This document shows positions 6,301 through 14,575 of a stretch of 25,966 nt of DNA, piece after piece. The notes under the pieces were generated by a model. The model had not been told where the DNA came from. It ran no database searches and worked only from the letters and a program-made list of their open reading frames with translations. Each line of letters opens with the position of its first letter. Within the stretch, counting starts at the first letter, position 1. The stretch is taken from contig DDUU01000011.1 in the NCBI GenBank assembly GCA_002344965.1, positions 69,256-95,221 on the forward strand, given 5' to 3'. The DNA comes from Candidatus Tepidiaquacellales bacterium UBA2330 (lineage in GTDB: Bacteria > Bacteroidota > Ignavibacteria > Tepidaquicellales > Tepidaquicellaceae). The translations under genes were made by a program, and so were the position numbers.

Positions 6301-8769
6301 TCATTTAAGAAGTATCATCTTTTTTGATTCAACAAAATTACCGCCGGCCTGAATTCTGTAAAAATAAATTCCGGAAGGTAAATTCCGCGCATTAAATGTA
6401 ATGGAATTCTTTCCCGCTTCCACTCTGCCGCTTATCAGTATTGCTACATTTTTTCCGGTGATATCAAAAACATCCATTTGTACATTCTGTGCTTTCGGCA
6501 AAGTGAAATTGATTACTGTCGAAGGATTGAAAGGATTAGGGTAATTTTGTTCAAGTTTATAATCGAGCAGAGTAATATTACTGCTTGAAATATTTACAAG
6601 ATCGATGGAACTTACCCTTGCGTTCACTTCCACTTCAGCCAGTCCGGCAGCTGAGATATTGTTAATTCCTCCGGTAAAACTTTTTACGATTACTTTTGCG
6701 CTGTCAATAGTTGTAATTGGCTGAACGTTAACTGTTAATCCGTTTACATTGACAGGTCCGGTGGAAGGAATATGATTCACAACATTATTCTGATAATAAA
6801 AAAATATTTCACAGTCAGTTACGTGAATATCAGTATTATTAACAGGATTTGGAATTATATCATAAAGTGTAATTCTTCTGATATCAATCGGTATCTCCCA
6901 TCTTAAAACCACATATTCATTCGTGTTTCCGTTTGAGATCCAGTTGACAGTCTGATCTGAGTTTCTTGCTTTTCTGTCAACTACGTTCTGTCCTTTATAT
7001 GAAATATTTCCGTTAGTTTTAAAACTGCTTTCTCTGACATTAGCAGAAGTGGAAAGATTTGTAAAAGTGCCTTCAGTCAGATTAATCGGTACTTCAATTA
7101 AAGTATGTCCGGCATGACAGCCGACGCATTTTGTGCCTGAGCCGTTGTTACCGAAATTCATTCCGGTAACATGAGCCACATTCCCGGTTTTATTTACAAG
7201 AATTTTTCCTGTGCTGTCCACAACTTGTTCAAACATAGACACATTTGCGGGAATGTCACCTTCTGCAATTTTTCCGTCACGGTCAAGCTCTATTTCTCTG
7301 AATAAGATTGGATGGTCTTCACCGAATTCATTCTGCCTTTGGAAATTCAGAAAGAAACGGAACCTTGCATTTTTTTGAATGAGCGGAGCGTCTCCGATAG
7401 GAGCATCAACAGGTGCATTTGAATATACATTCAGACAGTCAAACCTGAAAAGACCTCCCTGGTAAAATGTATTCGGATCAGAAGTCGGAGGCACTGCATT
7501 TGTATCATAATCATTAAGATAAAAAACCTGCGGCGGGACATTTCTAGGAATTAATAATTCAGCATTGAGTTCGAGCGATCCGGGCAGATCTACAATCTGT
7601 GACAGACCTGTTCCGTTAAAGTTTACGGTATAAATTCCGTAATCCTGCGCTTCGACAGTAGTCGCATATGAAAATAAAATTCTTCCGTCAGGCAGTCCGA
7701 CAGGATCTGTCGCATAAGGCGGCTGCATAGTTCCAAATGAAGGAGGATTCTGTACATATAAAGGAGTAGTGCTGTCAACGCCGATTACAGTCCTCGCTTC
7801 AGAAAAACCCTGATTATAATATCTGATACCCGGACTTCCGCTTGTATAGATCATCGGAAGACTCGGAATAAATACGGTTAATAATTTTCCGTCAGGCAAA
7901 GCACGCGGTCTGTATGAAGACATGCTCATTCTTGTCCTCGGATCTGACGCAAAAATTTTCAACGCATCGCCGTCCGGATTTACAAGACTAACCTGCCAGA
8001 AATCAGCTTTGTCATTACTTACAGCGAGCGAATCAATTCTTGTAACGCCGGTTCCTGTTACATTACTCGGCAGATCAATATTCAGCCACCATCTTGAATA
8101 AAGGATTCTTCCTGAGACAGGATCTATTGTCGGCTTTTCTCCTCCGTTTCTTTCAGTTGTTACTCTCTGCATATTATTACCGAGAGTATCGACAATAAAT
8201 AAATTGGTTGTATTAAAAGCACCTTTCTGAGCTAAAGACGGATATCTCGTAGATGCGAAAATTATTTTTCCGTCCGGCAGATATATCGGGTCTATATCTT
8301 CATAAGTTCTGAATCTGTGACCGGCAGGACCAAACTGTGAGAGATCAATATTCCTGTTTGTAAAAGTGATCTTTCTTAATCTCGATCCGTCGCTTAATAT
8401 TTCATAAATTCTCCAGCTGCTGTCGCGGTCTTCAATACCTGCAAATACAATCTTGTTTCCGCTCCAGTGAACGCACGGCTGCTGAAAGTCAATCAGTCTG
8501 ACTCCGTTTAACTCTATTGTGCTGTCGAGCAAAGTTGTCAATACTCCCTGTTCATCCCTCACCATCAGCTTTCCTCCGACTACTTTAAATCTTGAGAAAG
8601 GTCCCATTCCCGGAAGCAGTCCGGCGTCCTGATAATATAGATTCCCGTTTATGTAATGATTTCTGGAAACAAATACAATTGGATAGTTGAAAGTTTGTGA
8701 GTAAATATCCTGAAAAATAAATAGCGCTGAAAAAATCAGAACCGAAAGCCCTGTAACTGTTTTATTCAT
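6301..8769 (-). CDS. T9SS-exported propeller protein with one CxxCH motif
   Basis: The 822-residue protein has a signal peptide (cleavage near YSQ, residue 25) and a long beta-propeller region (about 30-450) of TolB/PD40-like blades with repeated DGKIIFAST-, DGKLLTVF- and DGRILFSYAT-type strands. This is followed by a segment containing CVGCH (Cys548, Cys551, His552), a c-type haem attachment motif. Residues about 580-720 look like a discoidin/F5-8-type carbohydrate- or ligand-binding beta-sandwich (DRKARNSDQTVNWISNG, then RWEIPIDIRRITLYD). The last 85 residues are a T9SS type A sorting domain (EQNYPNPFNPSTVINF to SKKMILLK). The layout, propeller then CxxCH, recalls the hydrazine-synthase-alpha-like secreted proteins found in many bacteria. 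The likely location is the cell surface or outside. Substrate and redox role are unknown. Confidence 0.85.
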   Translation of the reverse strand: MNKTVTGLSVLIFSALFIFQDIYSQTFNYPIVFVSRNHYINGNLYYQDAGLLPGMGPFSRFKVVGGKLMVRDEQGVLTTLLDSTIELNGVRLIDFQQPCVHWSGNKIVFAGIEDRDSSWRIYEILSDGSRLRKITFTNRNIDLSQFGPAGHRFRTYEDIDPIYLPDGKIIFASTRYPSLAQKGAFNTTNLFIVDTLGNNMQRVTTERNGGEKPTIDPVSGRILYSRWWLNIDLPSNVTGTGVTRIDSLAVSNDKADFWQVSLVNPDGDALKIFASDPRTRMSMSSYRPRALPDGKLLTVFIPSLPMIYTSGSPGIRYYNQGFSEARTVIGVDSTTPLYVQNPPSFGTMQPPYATDPVGLPDGRILFSYATTVEAQDYGIYTVNFNGTGLSQIVDLPGSLELNAELLIPRNVPPQVFYLNDYDTNAVPPTSDPNTFYQGGLFRFDCLNVYSNAPVDAPIGDAPLIQKNARFRFFLNFQRQNEFGEDHPILFREIELDRDGKIAEGDIPANVSMFEQVVDSTGKILVNKTGNVAHVTGMNFGNNGSGTKCVGCHAGHTLIEVPINLTEGTFTNLSTSANVRESSFKTNGNISYKGQNVVDRKARNSDQTVNWISNGNTNEYVVLRWEIPIDIRRITLYDIIPNPVNNTDIHVTDCEIFFYYQNNVVNHIPSTGPVNVNGLTVNVQPITTIDSAKVIVKSFTGGINNISAAGLAEVEVNARVSSIDLVNISSSNITLLDYKLEQNYPNPFNPSTVINFTLPKAQNVQMDVFDITGKNVAILISGRVEAGKNSITFNARNLPSGIYFYRIQAGGNFVESKKMILLK

Positions 8770-9002
8770 ATAAAAATATTTGTATAAACTTAATCAAATG
8801 AATGATTTTTTTAAATAAGAAAATTTATGGTAATTCAATAGAGTTTGTGTGATAAGAATAAGCAAAAGTTGAATAATGTTCCTCAGGATAAAAATAATAT
8901 CATTATGAAAAAATGATTTGCATCAGTTCCAAGACGATTATTTAATTGATAGTAGATTTTAAATTATTTAAGTTTAACTATAATTTAAACATAACTTCTA
9001 AA

Positions 9003-11165
9003 ATGAAAAAAATCATTTACGGTTTTTTTGCAGCTGTTATATTATTAGCTGTGAATTTTCATGCTGCAGCTGACGGACTAAACAGCGTTCACACATCAAA
9101 CGGAATTTTTGTCGTAGCAGCCGGTAATCAGGGAAACATCCTGTTCTCAAATTCAAGCGGAAGCACCTGGAGTAAAACCAATGCAGGTCCTGTGAATTTC
9201 AAAAGTGTATTTACTCTCGGAACTGCTGTTTGGTATACCTCATCAGCAGGTAAAGTTTACACTTCCACTACTGCAATAAGTGATATAACAGAAAGGAATA
9301 CAGGAGTCAGCACTTCCATTAATTCAATTTATTTTACCGGCGCTGCAAACGGATTTATATGCGGTGATAACGGAGTGGTGATGAAGTCAGCTGACGGCGG
9401 AATTACCTGGACGCCTTCTGCTGCCGGAATTTCATCAGTTAATTTAAATTCAATTTCCTTTAAAGATGCGACGAACGGCGTTACGGTTGGAGATAACGGA
9501 AAAGTTTTTGTAACAACAAACGGCGGTGCTTTATGGACAGAGGAAACTGTAAACACTTCAAGAGATCTTCTCAGCGCAAAATATTTTCCTGACGGAATAG
9601 GAATTACGGGTGAGTGGGGAGTTGTTTTATTCAAACCTTCAGGTTCTACATGGGAAATGCCTGATATGAAAATAAAATCTGACATAACAGGAATAGACGG
9701 AGATTCATTTAATGATATTCACGTATGCGGCGGCGGCGGATTTATAAGAAACAATATAAACGGCAACACCGGATTTTTAAATTTTGAAAAAAATCCAATG
9801 CTTGCTGATCTAACTGATATGGTCAGATTTTCCGGTTTGGGCTTTGCAGTCAGCAGTATGAATAATGCAGTTATCAGAACTACCAACGGAGGAACAACCT
9901 GGGCGCTGCCTTCAGGCACCACAGTAACTTACAACTGGGTTTCTAAACCCGGAGCCGGCGGAGATTTTCTCGGAAATAATATGTCTCTTCATCCGACAGA
10001 CAGAAATGCAATTTTTATTGCATTCGGAAACAGAGTGTACAGAAGTAATAATAAAGCAGAAACATGGAGCGTTATCGGAAATCAGGTGCCTACCGGATTT
10101 ACTCCTCATTCATTTTTTGTAAGTCCGAATGACACCAACATCTGGCTGATAGCAATAGAATCATCCCCTGATAAAATTTACAGAACTACAAATTACGGAC
10201 AGACCTGGACGGAAGTAATGTCAAGAGCTTTCAGCAATTACGGACAGCCGCTTGAGATGGATCAGAATAACCCAAGCGTTTTTTACTTTGCGCCTGATAA
10301 CGGCGGTTTCTGGAAGTCGACAGATGACGGAGCAACATGGAATGAGATAAGCAATAATTATCCTTTCAGAAGTCCGTGTGATATTATCGTTATGTATGAC
10401 AGCTCTAATGTAATATTTGTAGCAGACGGTATTACAGGCAGCGGACAGGCAATCATTTTTAAATCAGTTAACGGCGGAGTTAACTGGACTAATGTTCACA
10501 CAGCAAACTCAAGTGAAATACCTTCAATGTCAAATTCAATTTTTGATAAATCAGTAATATGGGCTACTGAATGGAGCGGCAGCAGGATTTATAAATCAAC
10601 TAATTACGGAGATTCATTTTTCCTCAGTCACCAGACCGGGTTTTCCGGCTGGGGATCTGATGTTTGTAAAGAAGACCCGGATTTAATTGTAACCGGAAGC
10701 TGGGGAGCGGCTGCAACTATGAGTCTTGACGGCGGAGTTACCTGGACAAATATCAGCCAGGGACTCAGCGGACACGGAGGCGGTATTCTCATTCCTGACA
10801 GAGGTTACATAGTCTGTCATCAGGGTTCAAATGTTTATAAACTTAATATAGTATATGATGTGATAACGGAAGTCAGTGAAAATATTATTTCATCCGTTCC
10901 TGCTGATTACAGTCTTTCACAGAACTATCCGAATCCGTTTAACCCTTCCACTAAAATAAAATATACGCTTCCGAAACCGGATAATGTGACGCTTAAGATT
11001 TATAATGAACTCGGAAAAGAAGTAACCTCACTTGCAGACGGTTTTAAAAATGCAGGCACTTATGAAATTACTTTTGACGGAAATGGTCTGCCATCAGGAG
11101 TTTATTTCTATAAAATTCAGACATCGGAATATACATCTGCAAGGAAAATGCTGCTTATCAAATAA
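9003..11165 (+). CDS. T9SS-exported YCF48/sortilin-like beta-propeller protein
   Basis: With the ATG at 9003 the product has 720 residues. This start places MKKIIYGFFAAVILLAVNFH as a normal signal peptide; an in-frame TTG at 8946 would add 19 residues in front of it and is less likely. Asp-box motifs of the BNR/YCF48/VPS10 type recur: SADGGITW, TTNGGALW, TTNGGTTW, STDDGATW, SVNGGVNW and SLDGGVTW, giving at least six blades, probably two propellers. The C-terminus is a T9SS sorting domain (SQNYPNPFNPSTKIKYTLPK to ARKMLLIK, about 637-720). Such proteins are common surface or secreted products in Ignavibacteria; the ligand is unknown. The gene is divergent from the CxxCH propeller gene and ends at a strong terminator (11202-11236). 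Confidence 0.85.
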   Translation: MKKIIYGFFAAVILLAVNFHAAADGLNSVHTSNGIFVVAAGNQGNILFSNSSGSTWSKTNAGPVNFKSVFTLGTAVWYTSSAGKVYTSTTAISDITERNTGVSTSINSIYFTGAANGFICGDNGVVMKSADGGITWTPSAAGISSVNLNSISFKDATNGVTVGDNGKVFVTTNGGALWTEETVNTSRDLLSAKYFPDGIGITGEWGVVLFKPSGSTWEMPDMKIKSDITGIDGDSFNDIHVCGGGGFIRNNINGNTGFLNFEKNPMLADLTDMVRFSGLGFAVSSMNNAVIRTTNGGTTWALPSGTTVTYNWVSKPGAGGDFLGNNMSLHPTDRNAIFIAFGNRVYRSNNKAETWSVIGNQVPTGFTPHSFFVSPNDTNIWLIAIESSPDKIYRTTNYGQTWTEVMSRAFSNYGQPLEMDQNNPSVFYFAPDNGGFWKSTDDGATWNEISNNYPFRSPCDIIVMYDSSNVIFVADGITGSGQAIIFKSVNGGVNWTNVHTANSSEIPSMSNSIFDKSVIWATEWSGSRIYKSTNYGDSFFLSHQTGFSGWGSDVCKEDPDLIVTGSWGAAATMSLDGGVTWTNISQGLSGHGGGILIPDRGYIVCHQGSNVYKLNIVYDVITEVSENIISSVPADYSLSQNYPNPFNPSTKIKYTLPKPDNVTLKIYNELGKEVTSLADGFKNAGTYEITFDGNGLPSGVYFYKIQTSEYTSARKMLLIK

Positions 11166-11201
11166 TGAGATAGTTGAAAAAAATTTTAGTTCTTATAATT
11201 T

Positions 11202-11236
11202 AAAGCATGTGAAGTTTTGGCTTCATATGCTTTTTT
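11202..11236 (+). terminator. Rho-independent terminator of the T9SS propeller gene
   Basis: AAAGCATGTGAAG (11202-11214) pairs with CTTCATATGCTTT (11221-11233) over 13 positions with a single G-T wobble and a TTTTGG loop, and runs into a T tract. It lies 36 bases after the stop codon and 6 bases before the first long repeat copy. Confidence 0.85.
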
Positions 11237-11242
11237 ATCAAT

Positions 11243-11512
11243 ACCCTCATCAGAATCTCCGCAGTTTTATCGCTGGACTCTGACGGACAACAATACTCGT
11301 TGTAATTATTAACAGTTTGGATTATTTTTTAGAATAAATAGTGTACCTCAAAAAGGAGACGAGCAGAAAAGAGTGAAAATATTAGACACTCAAGTGCATC
11401 AAACTATATTCCCGGAAACGAAATGTATGGTGTGGAATTAGTTTATTAGTTGAAAGTTAAGGGTTTGCCGACAAAGTTCCTGAAATACGCCTGAGACACT
11501 GATGGGGGTAAA
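11243..11512 (+). repeat. Long direct repeat, copy A (270 bases)
   Basis: This stretch matches 14174-14442 in the same orientation at about 90% identity by eye (about 26 differences, one single-base gap). Identity is highest at 11285-11334, with no difference over about 50 bases, and the copies diverge abruptly outside these limits. No reading frame spans it on either strand, so it is a non-coding repeat. A small hairpin ACAAC-N7-GTTGT and the palindromic CACTCAAGTG are kept in both copies. It could be a structured RNA gene, a mobile-element relic or a dispersed repeat family. Confidence 0.9.
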
Positions 11513-11647
11513 TTCACATTAATTAACAATCCGATTATCACGGCAGCAGTTTTCCGGATGGAATTTGTTATTACAATACTTTTGATTATTGATAATTAAT
11601 TTTAATTAAGGCATATTTTGAACCTCTTATTTTGTTTAATACGTCTT

Positions 11648-14128
11648 ATGCCTAAAACAGATTATAAAATCATCAGATTGAAATATTTAAAATATATTTT
11701 ACTTTTTATTCTATTCTTTTCGGCAAAACTTTATTCACAGACAGACACCGCCAACGGCAACAAATCATTAAAAGATAGTGCGGATGTTCCAGTAATTGTA
11801 ACAGACTCTTCTATATTGCTCAATGCGGAAATGCAGAAGATCATGCGAGAGATCGCAGATTCGATCTCAAGAGAATATGCATTTCAGTTCAGGGAAAAAC
11901 AGATATATTCACATCAGTTAAACCTGTTAAACGAATTGACAACTACTACGCGAAGGATAGAGGATTATTTTAAAAAAGGGATTGATACAGCCGCAATAAA
12001 AAAGGAATTGAAATCCATTGAAGAATATCTGGAACTGGCTTCAGACGGCACGATACAGAATCAAACAAAAAACACCCTTACATTCAGAAATATCAGAGTG
12101 GCTTATCTTTTAATGAATGAACTGGTACCAAAGCTGGAAAAGGTTAAAACAGAAATAAAGAACCATTTGGATAATCTTCAGAAATTCAGATTTACGCTTG
12201 ATTCACTTCAAACAGATTCGCTCTTGTTCAAGTTTGCAAAAGATTCCGCTATCTTTAATGAATATCTGAATAAGGTTATTAAATTTTCCGAAGATACTTC
12301 GCCTACTGACAGCAGTCTGACCAATATGATCAAGGAGCTGCAGAACCTGGATATCTATACCGGAAAATTGTCAAGCAACATTACGGCGAAAATAAACTCT
12401 GTAACCGAGAAAAAAAATATAATCACATTTGACCGGTCGGTTGGGAAGTTTTCACCTCTCTTTGATATGGAAGAAGATTCGGTTTCGTTTTCGAAGATAA
12501 TAGATTATTCATACAATAAAGAAAAACCGGTTTTATTATTTTATATTGAAAATAATCTGATAAAAATAATCGTTTCAGTTCTCATATTTTTATTCTGCTG
12601 TATTCTAATATATGACATTAAAAAAAGATCGCGGGATGCTGACAAAGATACTGTTCATGTCATAGTAAGGTCGGTGACAAAACACTTTGTTATTACTTCC
12701 GCATTTCTGACAATGATGACCTGCCAGTTTCTGTTTTCCCGTCCGCCGTTCATTTTCATGGGCGGCATATGGTTTCTTTCATCAATAATTTTAACAATCA
12801 TTATTTGGTCTTACTATAATACAAGGCAGCGGATCTTCTGGTTTTGTTTTGCATCGATTTATTCTCTGACATTTTTTATTGACCTCCTTCTCGTTGAATC
12901 AGGAGTGGAAAGGATACTGATGCTGATCCTGGGAATATCCGGAATGACAGCGGGAATTCTTGCATTCAGAAAACAGCTTCTTGAGAAGAAAGGTAGGATA
13001 AGAAAATATGCTCTTTTGATTTTCACACTGGTCTTTTTGCTAGTTTCTGTAATGGCAAATCTTTCCGGAGATTATAATATTTCCAAGGCGCTGCTCGTAA
13101 ATGCCATATCTATTCTGATGACCGCATTTTTGATCTACTGGGCTGCCACGATTTTGATAAAGCTGACGGAAACAGCTATTACTATTTATGAAAATGACGG
13201 AAATGAAAATTTCCGGAAAAAACTACATACGCTGAAAACGAGAATTCCTGTTTTTGTAATGACCTTAGCCTATATAGGCTGGACGATACTTTTCTTAAGA
13301 AATTTCAGAATCTATGAAGATTTTACGAATGGGCTGAAAACATTTCTTGAAGAGGAAAGAGTGATTGGTCAGTTCACCTTTACTTTTGAGAATGTGCTGA
13401 TATTCATAGGCATAATAATGCTCTCAACAATTCTTTCAAAGGTAATTTCATTCTTCGCTGACAAATCAGACAAAAGCGGAATCGGCGTCGGATCGGTAAA
13501 GGGCGGTCTGAGCAACTGGATGCTGCTTATCAGAATAACCGTGATCAGCGGCGGAGTTCTGCTTGCTTTTGCAGCTTCGGGATTTCCTATGGATAAAATG
13601 GCTATCGTGATCGGTTCTCTCGGTGTCGGAATAGGTTTTGGTCTGCAGACAATATTCAATAATCTCATCAGCGGAATACTGCTTGCTTTTGAAAAACCTT
13701 TCAGGATCGGAGATCAGATCGAGATTGCGGGACAGTCAGGGAAAATAAAGGAGATAGGTATCCGCAGTTCAAAGATCTCGACTCCGGAAGGCGCTGATCT
13801 TATCATTCCAAACGGCGATCTACTGAGTAAGCATGTAACCAACTGGACTTTGAGAAACATGCAGAAAAGGTCGGACATGTCCCTGAGCTTCAATTACGGT
13901 AGCAATTTGAACGAACTTAAAAAGATGTTTGAAGATATTCTAAATAGGGAAGAAGACATATCAAAATTCCCTCAGCCGGAAGTGCTTATAAAAAGCTTCG
14001 GAGGCAGTTCGGTTGAATTCAGGTTACTTTTCTGGACCGATATAAACAATTCTGACAAAGTTAACAGCGATCTGATGTTTAAGATCGAAGAGGAACTGAG
14101 AAGATCCGGTATTGAATTAAAATCTTGA
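11648..14128 (+). CDS. Large MscS-family mechanosensitive channel, C-terminus short
   Basis: With ATG at 11648 the protein has 826 residues; a TTG at 11618 is possible but gives a poorer signal. It has an N-terminal hydrophobic signal (YILLFILFFSAKLYSQ), an extracytoplasmic helical region of about 270 residues, then about ten to eleven membrane helices, and an MscS core. The pore helix is present (IGSLGVGIGFGLQTIFNNL), followed by the beta domain (FEKPFRIGDQIEIAG, PNGDLLSKHVTNW) and the start of the alpha/beta domain. This architecture resembles MscK/MscM-type channels that release solutes on hypo-osmotic shock. Family members normally continue after GIEI with PFPQ and a short beta strand, but this protein stops at GIELKS, so the tail seems lost. 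It lies between the two long direct repeats and is the only gene there. Confidence 0.85.
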   Translation: MPKTDYKIIRLKYLKYILLFILFFSAKLYSQTDTANGNKSLKDSADVPVIVTDSSILLNAEMQKIMREIADSISREYAFQFREKQIYSHQLNLLNELTTTTRRIEDYFKKGIDTAAIKKELKSIEEYLELASDGTIQNQTKNTLTFRNIRVAYLLMNELVPKLEKVKTEIKNHLDNLQKFRFTLDSLQTDSLLFKFAKDSAIFNEYLNKVIKFSEDTSPTDSSLTNMIKELQNLDIYTGKLSSNITAKINSVTEKKNIITFDRSVGKFSPLFDMEEDSVSFSKIIDYSYNKEKPVLLFYIENNLIKIIVSVLIFLFCCILIYDIKKRSRDADKDTVHVIVRSVTKHFVITSAFLTMMTCQFLFSRPPFIFMGGIWFLSSIILTIIIWSYYNTRQRIFWFCFASIYSLTFFIDLLLVESGVERILMLILGISGMTAGILAFRKQLLEKKGRIRKYALLIFTLVFLLVSVMANLSGDYNISKALLVNAISILMTAFLIYWAATILIKLTETAITIYENDGNENFRKKLHTLKTRIPVFVMTLAYIGWTILFLRNFRIYEDFTNGLKTFLEEERVIGQFTFTFENVLIFIGIIMLSTILSKVISFFADKSDKSGIGVGSVKGGLSNWMLLIRITVISGGVLLAFAASGFPMDKMAIVIGSLGVGIGFGLQTIFNNLISGILLAFEKPFRIGDQIEIAGQSGKIKEIGIRSSKISTPEGADLIIPNGDLLSKHVTNWTLRNMQKRSDMSLSFNYGSNLNELKKMFEDILNREEDISKFPQPEVLIKSFGGSSVEFRLLFWTDINNSDKVNSDLMFKIEEELRRSGIELKS

Positions 14129-14148
14129 TAGAGATATTGATAATTCTC

Positions 14149-14173
14149 ATTTCAGAAGTATCATCCTTTTTAA
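14149..14173 (-). pseudogene. Possible T9SS sorting-tail remnant
   Basis: Read on the minus strand, the bases just outside repeat copy B encode LKRMILLK followed by a stop codon. This is the typical last stretch of a T9SS type A sorting domain (compare SKKMILLK in the 822-residue protein). The frame extends into the repeat as GDSDEG and meets a stop soon after. It is too short to be sure; it may be chance or the end of a decayed secreted-protein gene. Confidence 0.3.
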
Positions 14174-14442
14174 ACCCTCGTCAGAATCTCCGCAGTATTA
14201 TCGCTGGACTCTGCCGGACAACAATACTCGTTGTAATTATTAACAGTTTGGATTATTTTTTAGAATAAATATTATACCTCAAAAAGAGACTGTCAGAAAA
14301 GCCCGAAGATTATAGACACTCAAGTGCATCAAACAATATTCCCGGAAACGGAATGTATAATGTGGAGTTAGTTTATTAGTTGAAAGTTAAGGGTTTACCG
14401 TCAGAGTCCCGGAAATACGCCGGAGACACTGATGGGGGTAAA
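14174..14442 (+). repeat. Long direct repeat, copy B (269 bases)
   Basis: This is the second copy of the repeat at 11243-11512, in the same orientation and about 90% identical by eye. Between the copies lie about 2.66 kb containing only the mscS-like gene. Both copies start at ACCCTC and end at GATGGGGGTAAA. The remaining 133 bases up to the res stop codon (14443-14575) are AT-rich and show no gene or clear terminator. Confidence 0.9.
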
Positions 14443-14575
14443 GAGTTTATAAGTAAAAATAGAGGTAAATAAATGTATCTACTTTGAATAAATATTATGT
14501 TCGTTAATATTTTGATTCGATATCATTTGAAAAATGAATTTTAAAAAAAATAATCGCTGATAGAATTAATAGTTC

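Noticed and set aside
8770..9002. Riboswitch or operator between the two divergent T9SS genes
   Set aside because: The region is AT-rich and shows no stable conserved-looking fold or convincing promoter boxes.
9329..10109. Several minus-strand frames inside the T9SS propeller gene
   Set aside because: They are complements of a well-supported coding gene with Asp-box repeats and show no domain of their own.
11032..11283. Plus-strand frame of 83 residues over the end of the T9SS propeller gene
   Set aside because: It overlaps the sorting domain in another frame, crosses the terminator hairpin and runs into the repeat; no domain is visible.
11243..14442. Composite transposon made of two insertion sequences around mscS
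   Set aside because: The repeats are only about 270 bases, have no reading frame for a transposase, and no terminal inverted repeats or target duplications were evident.
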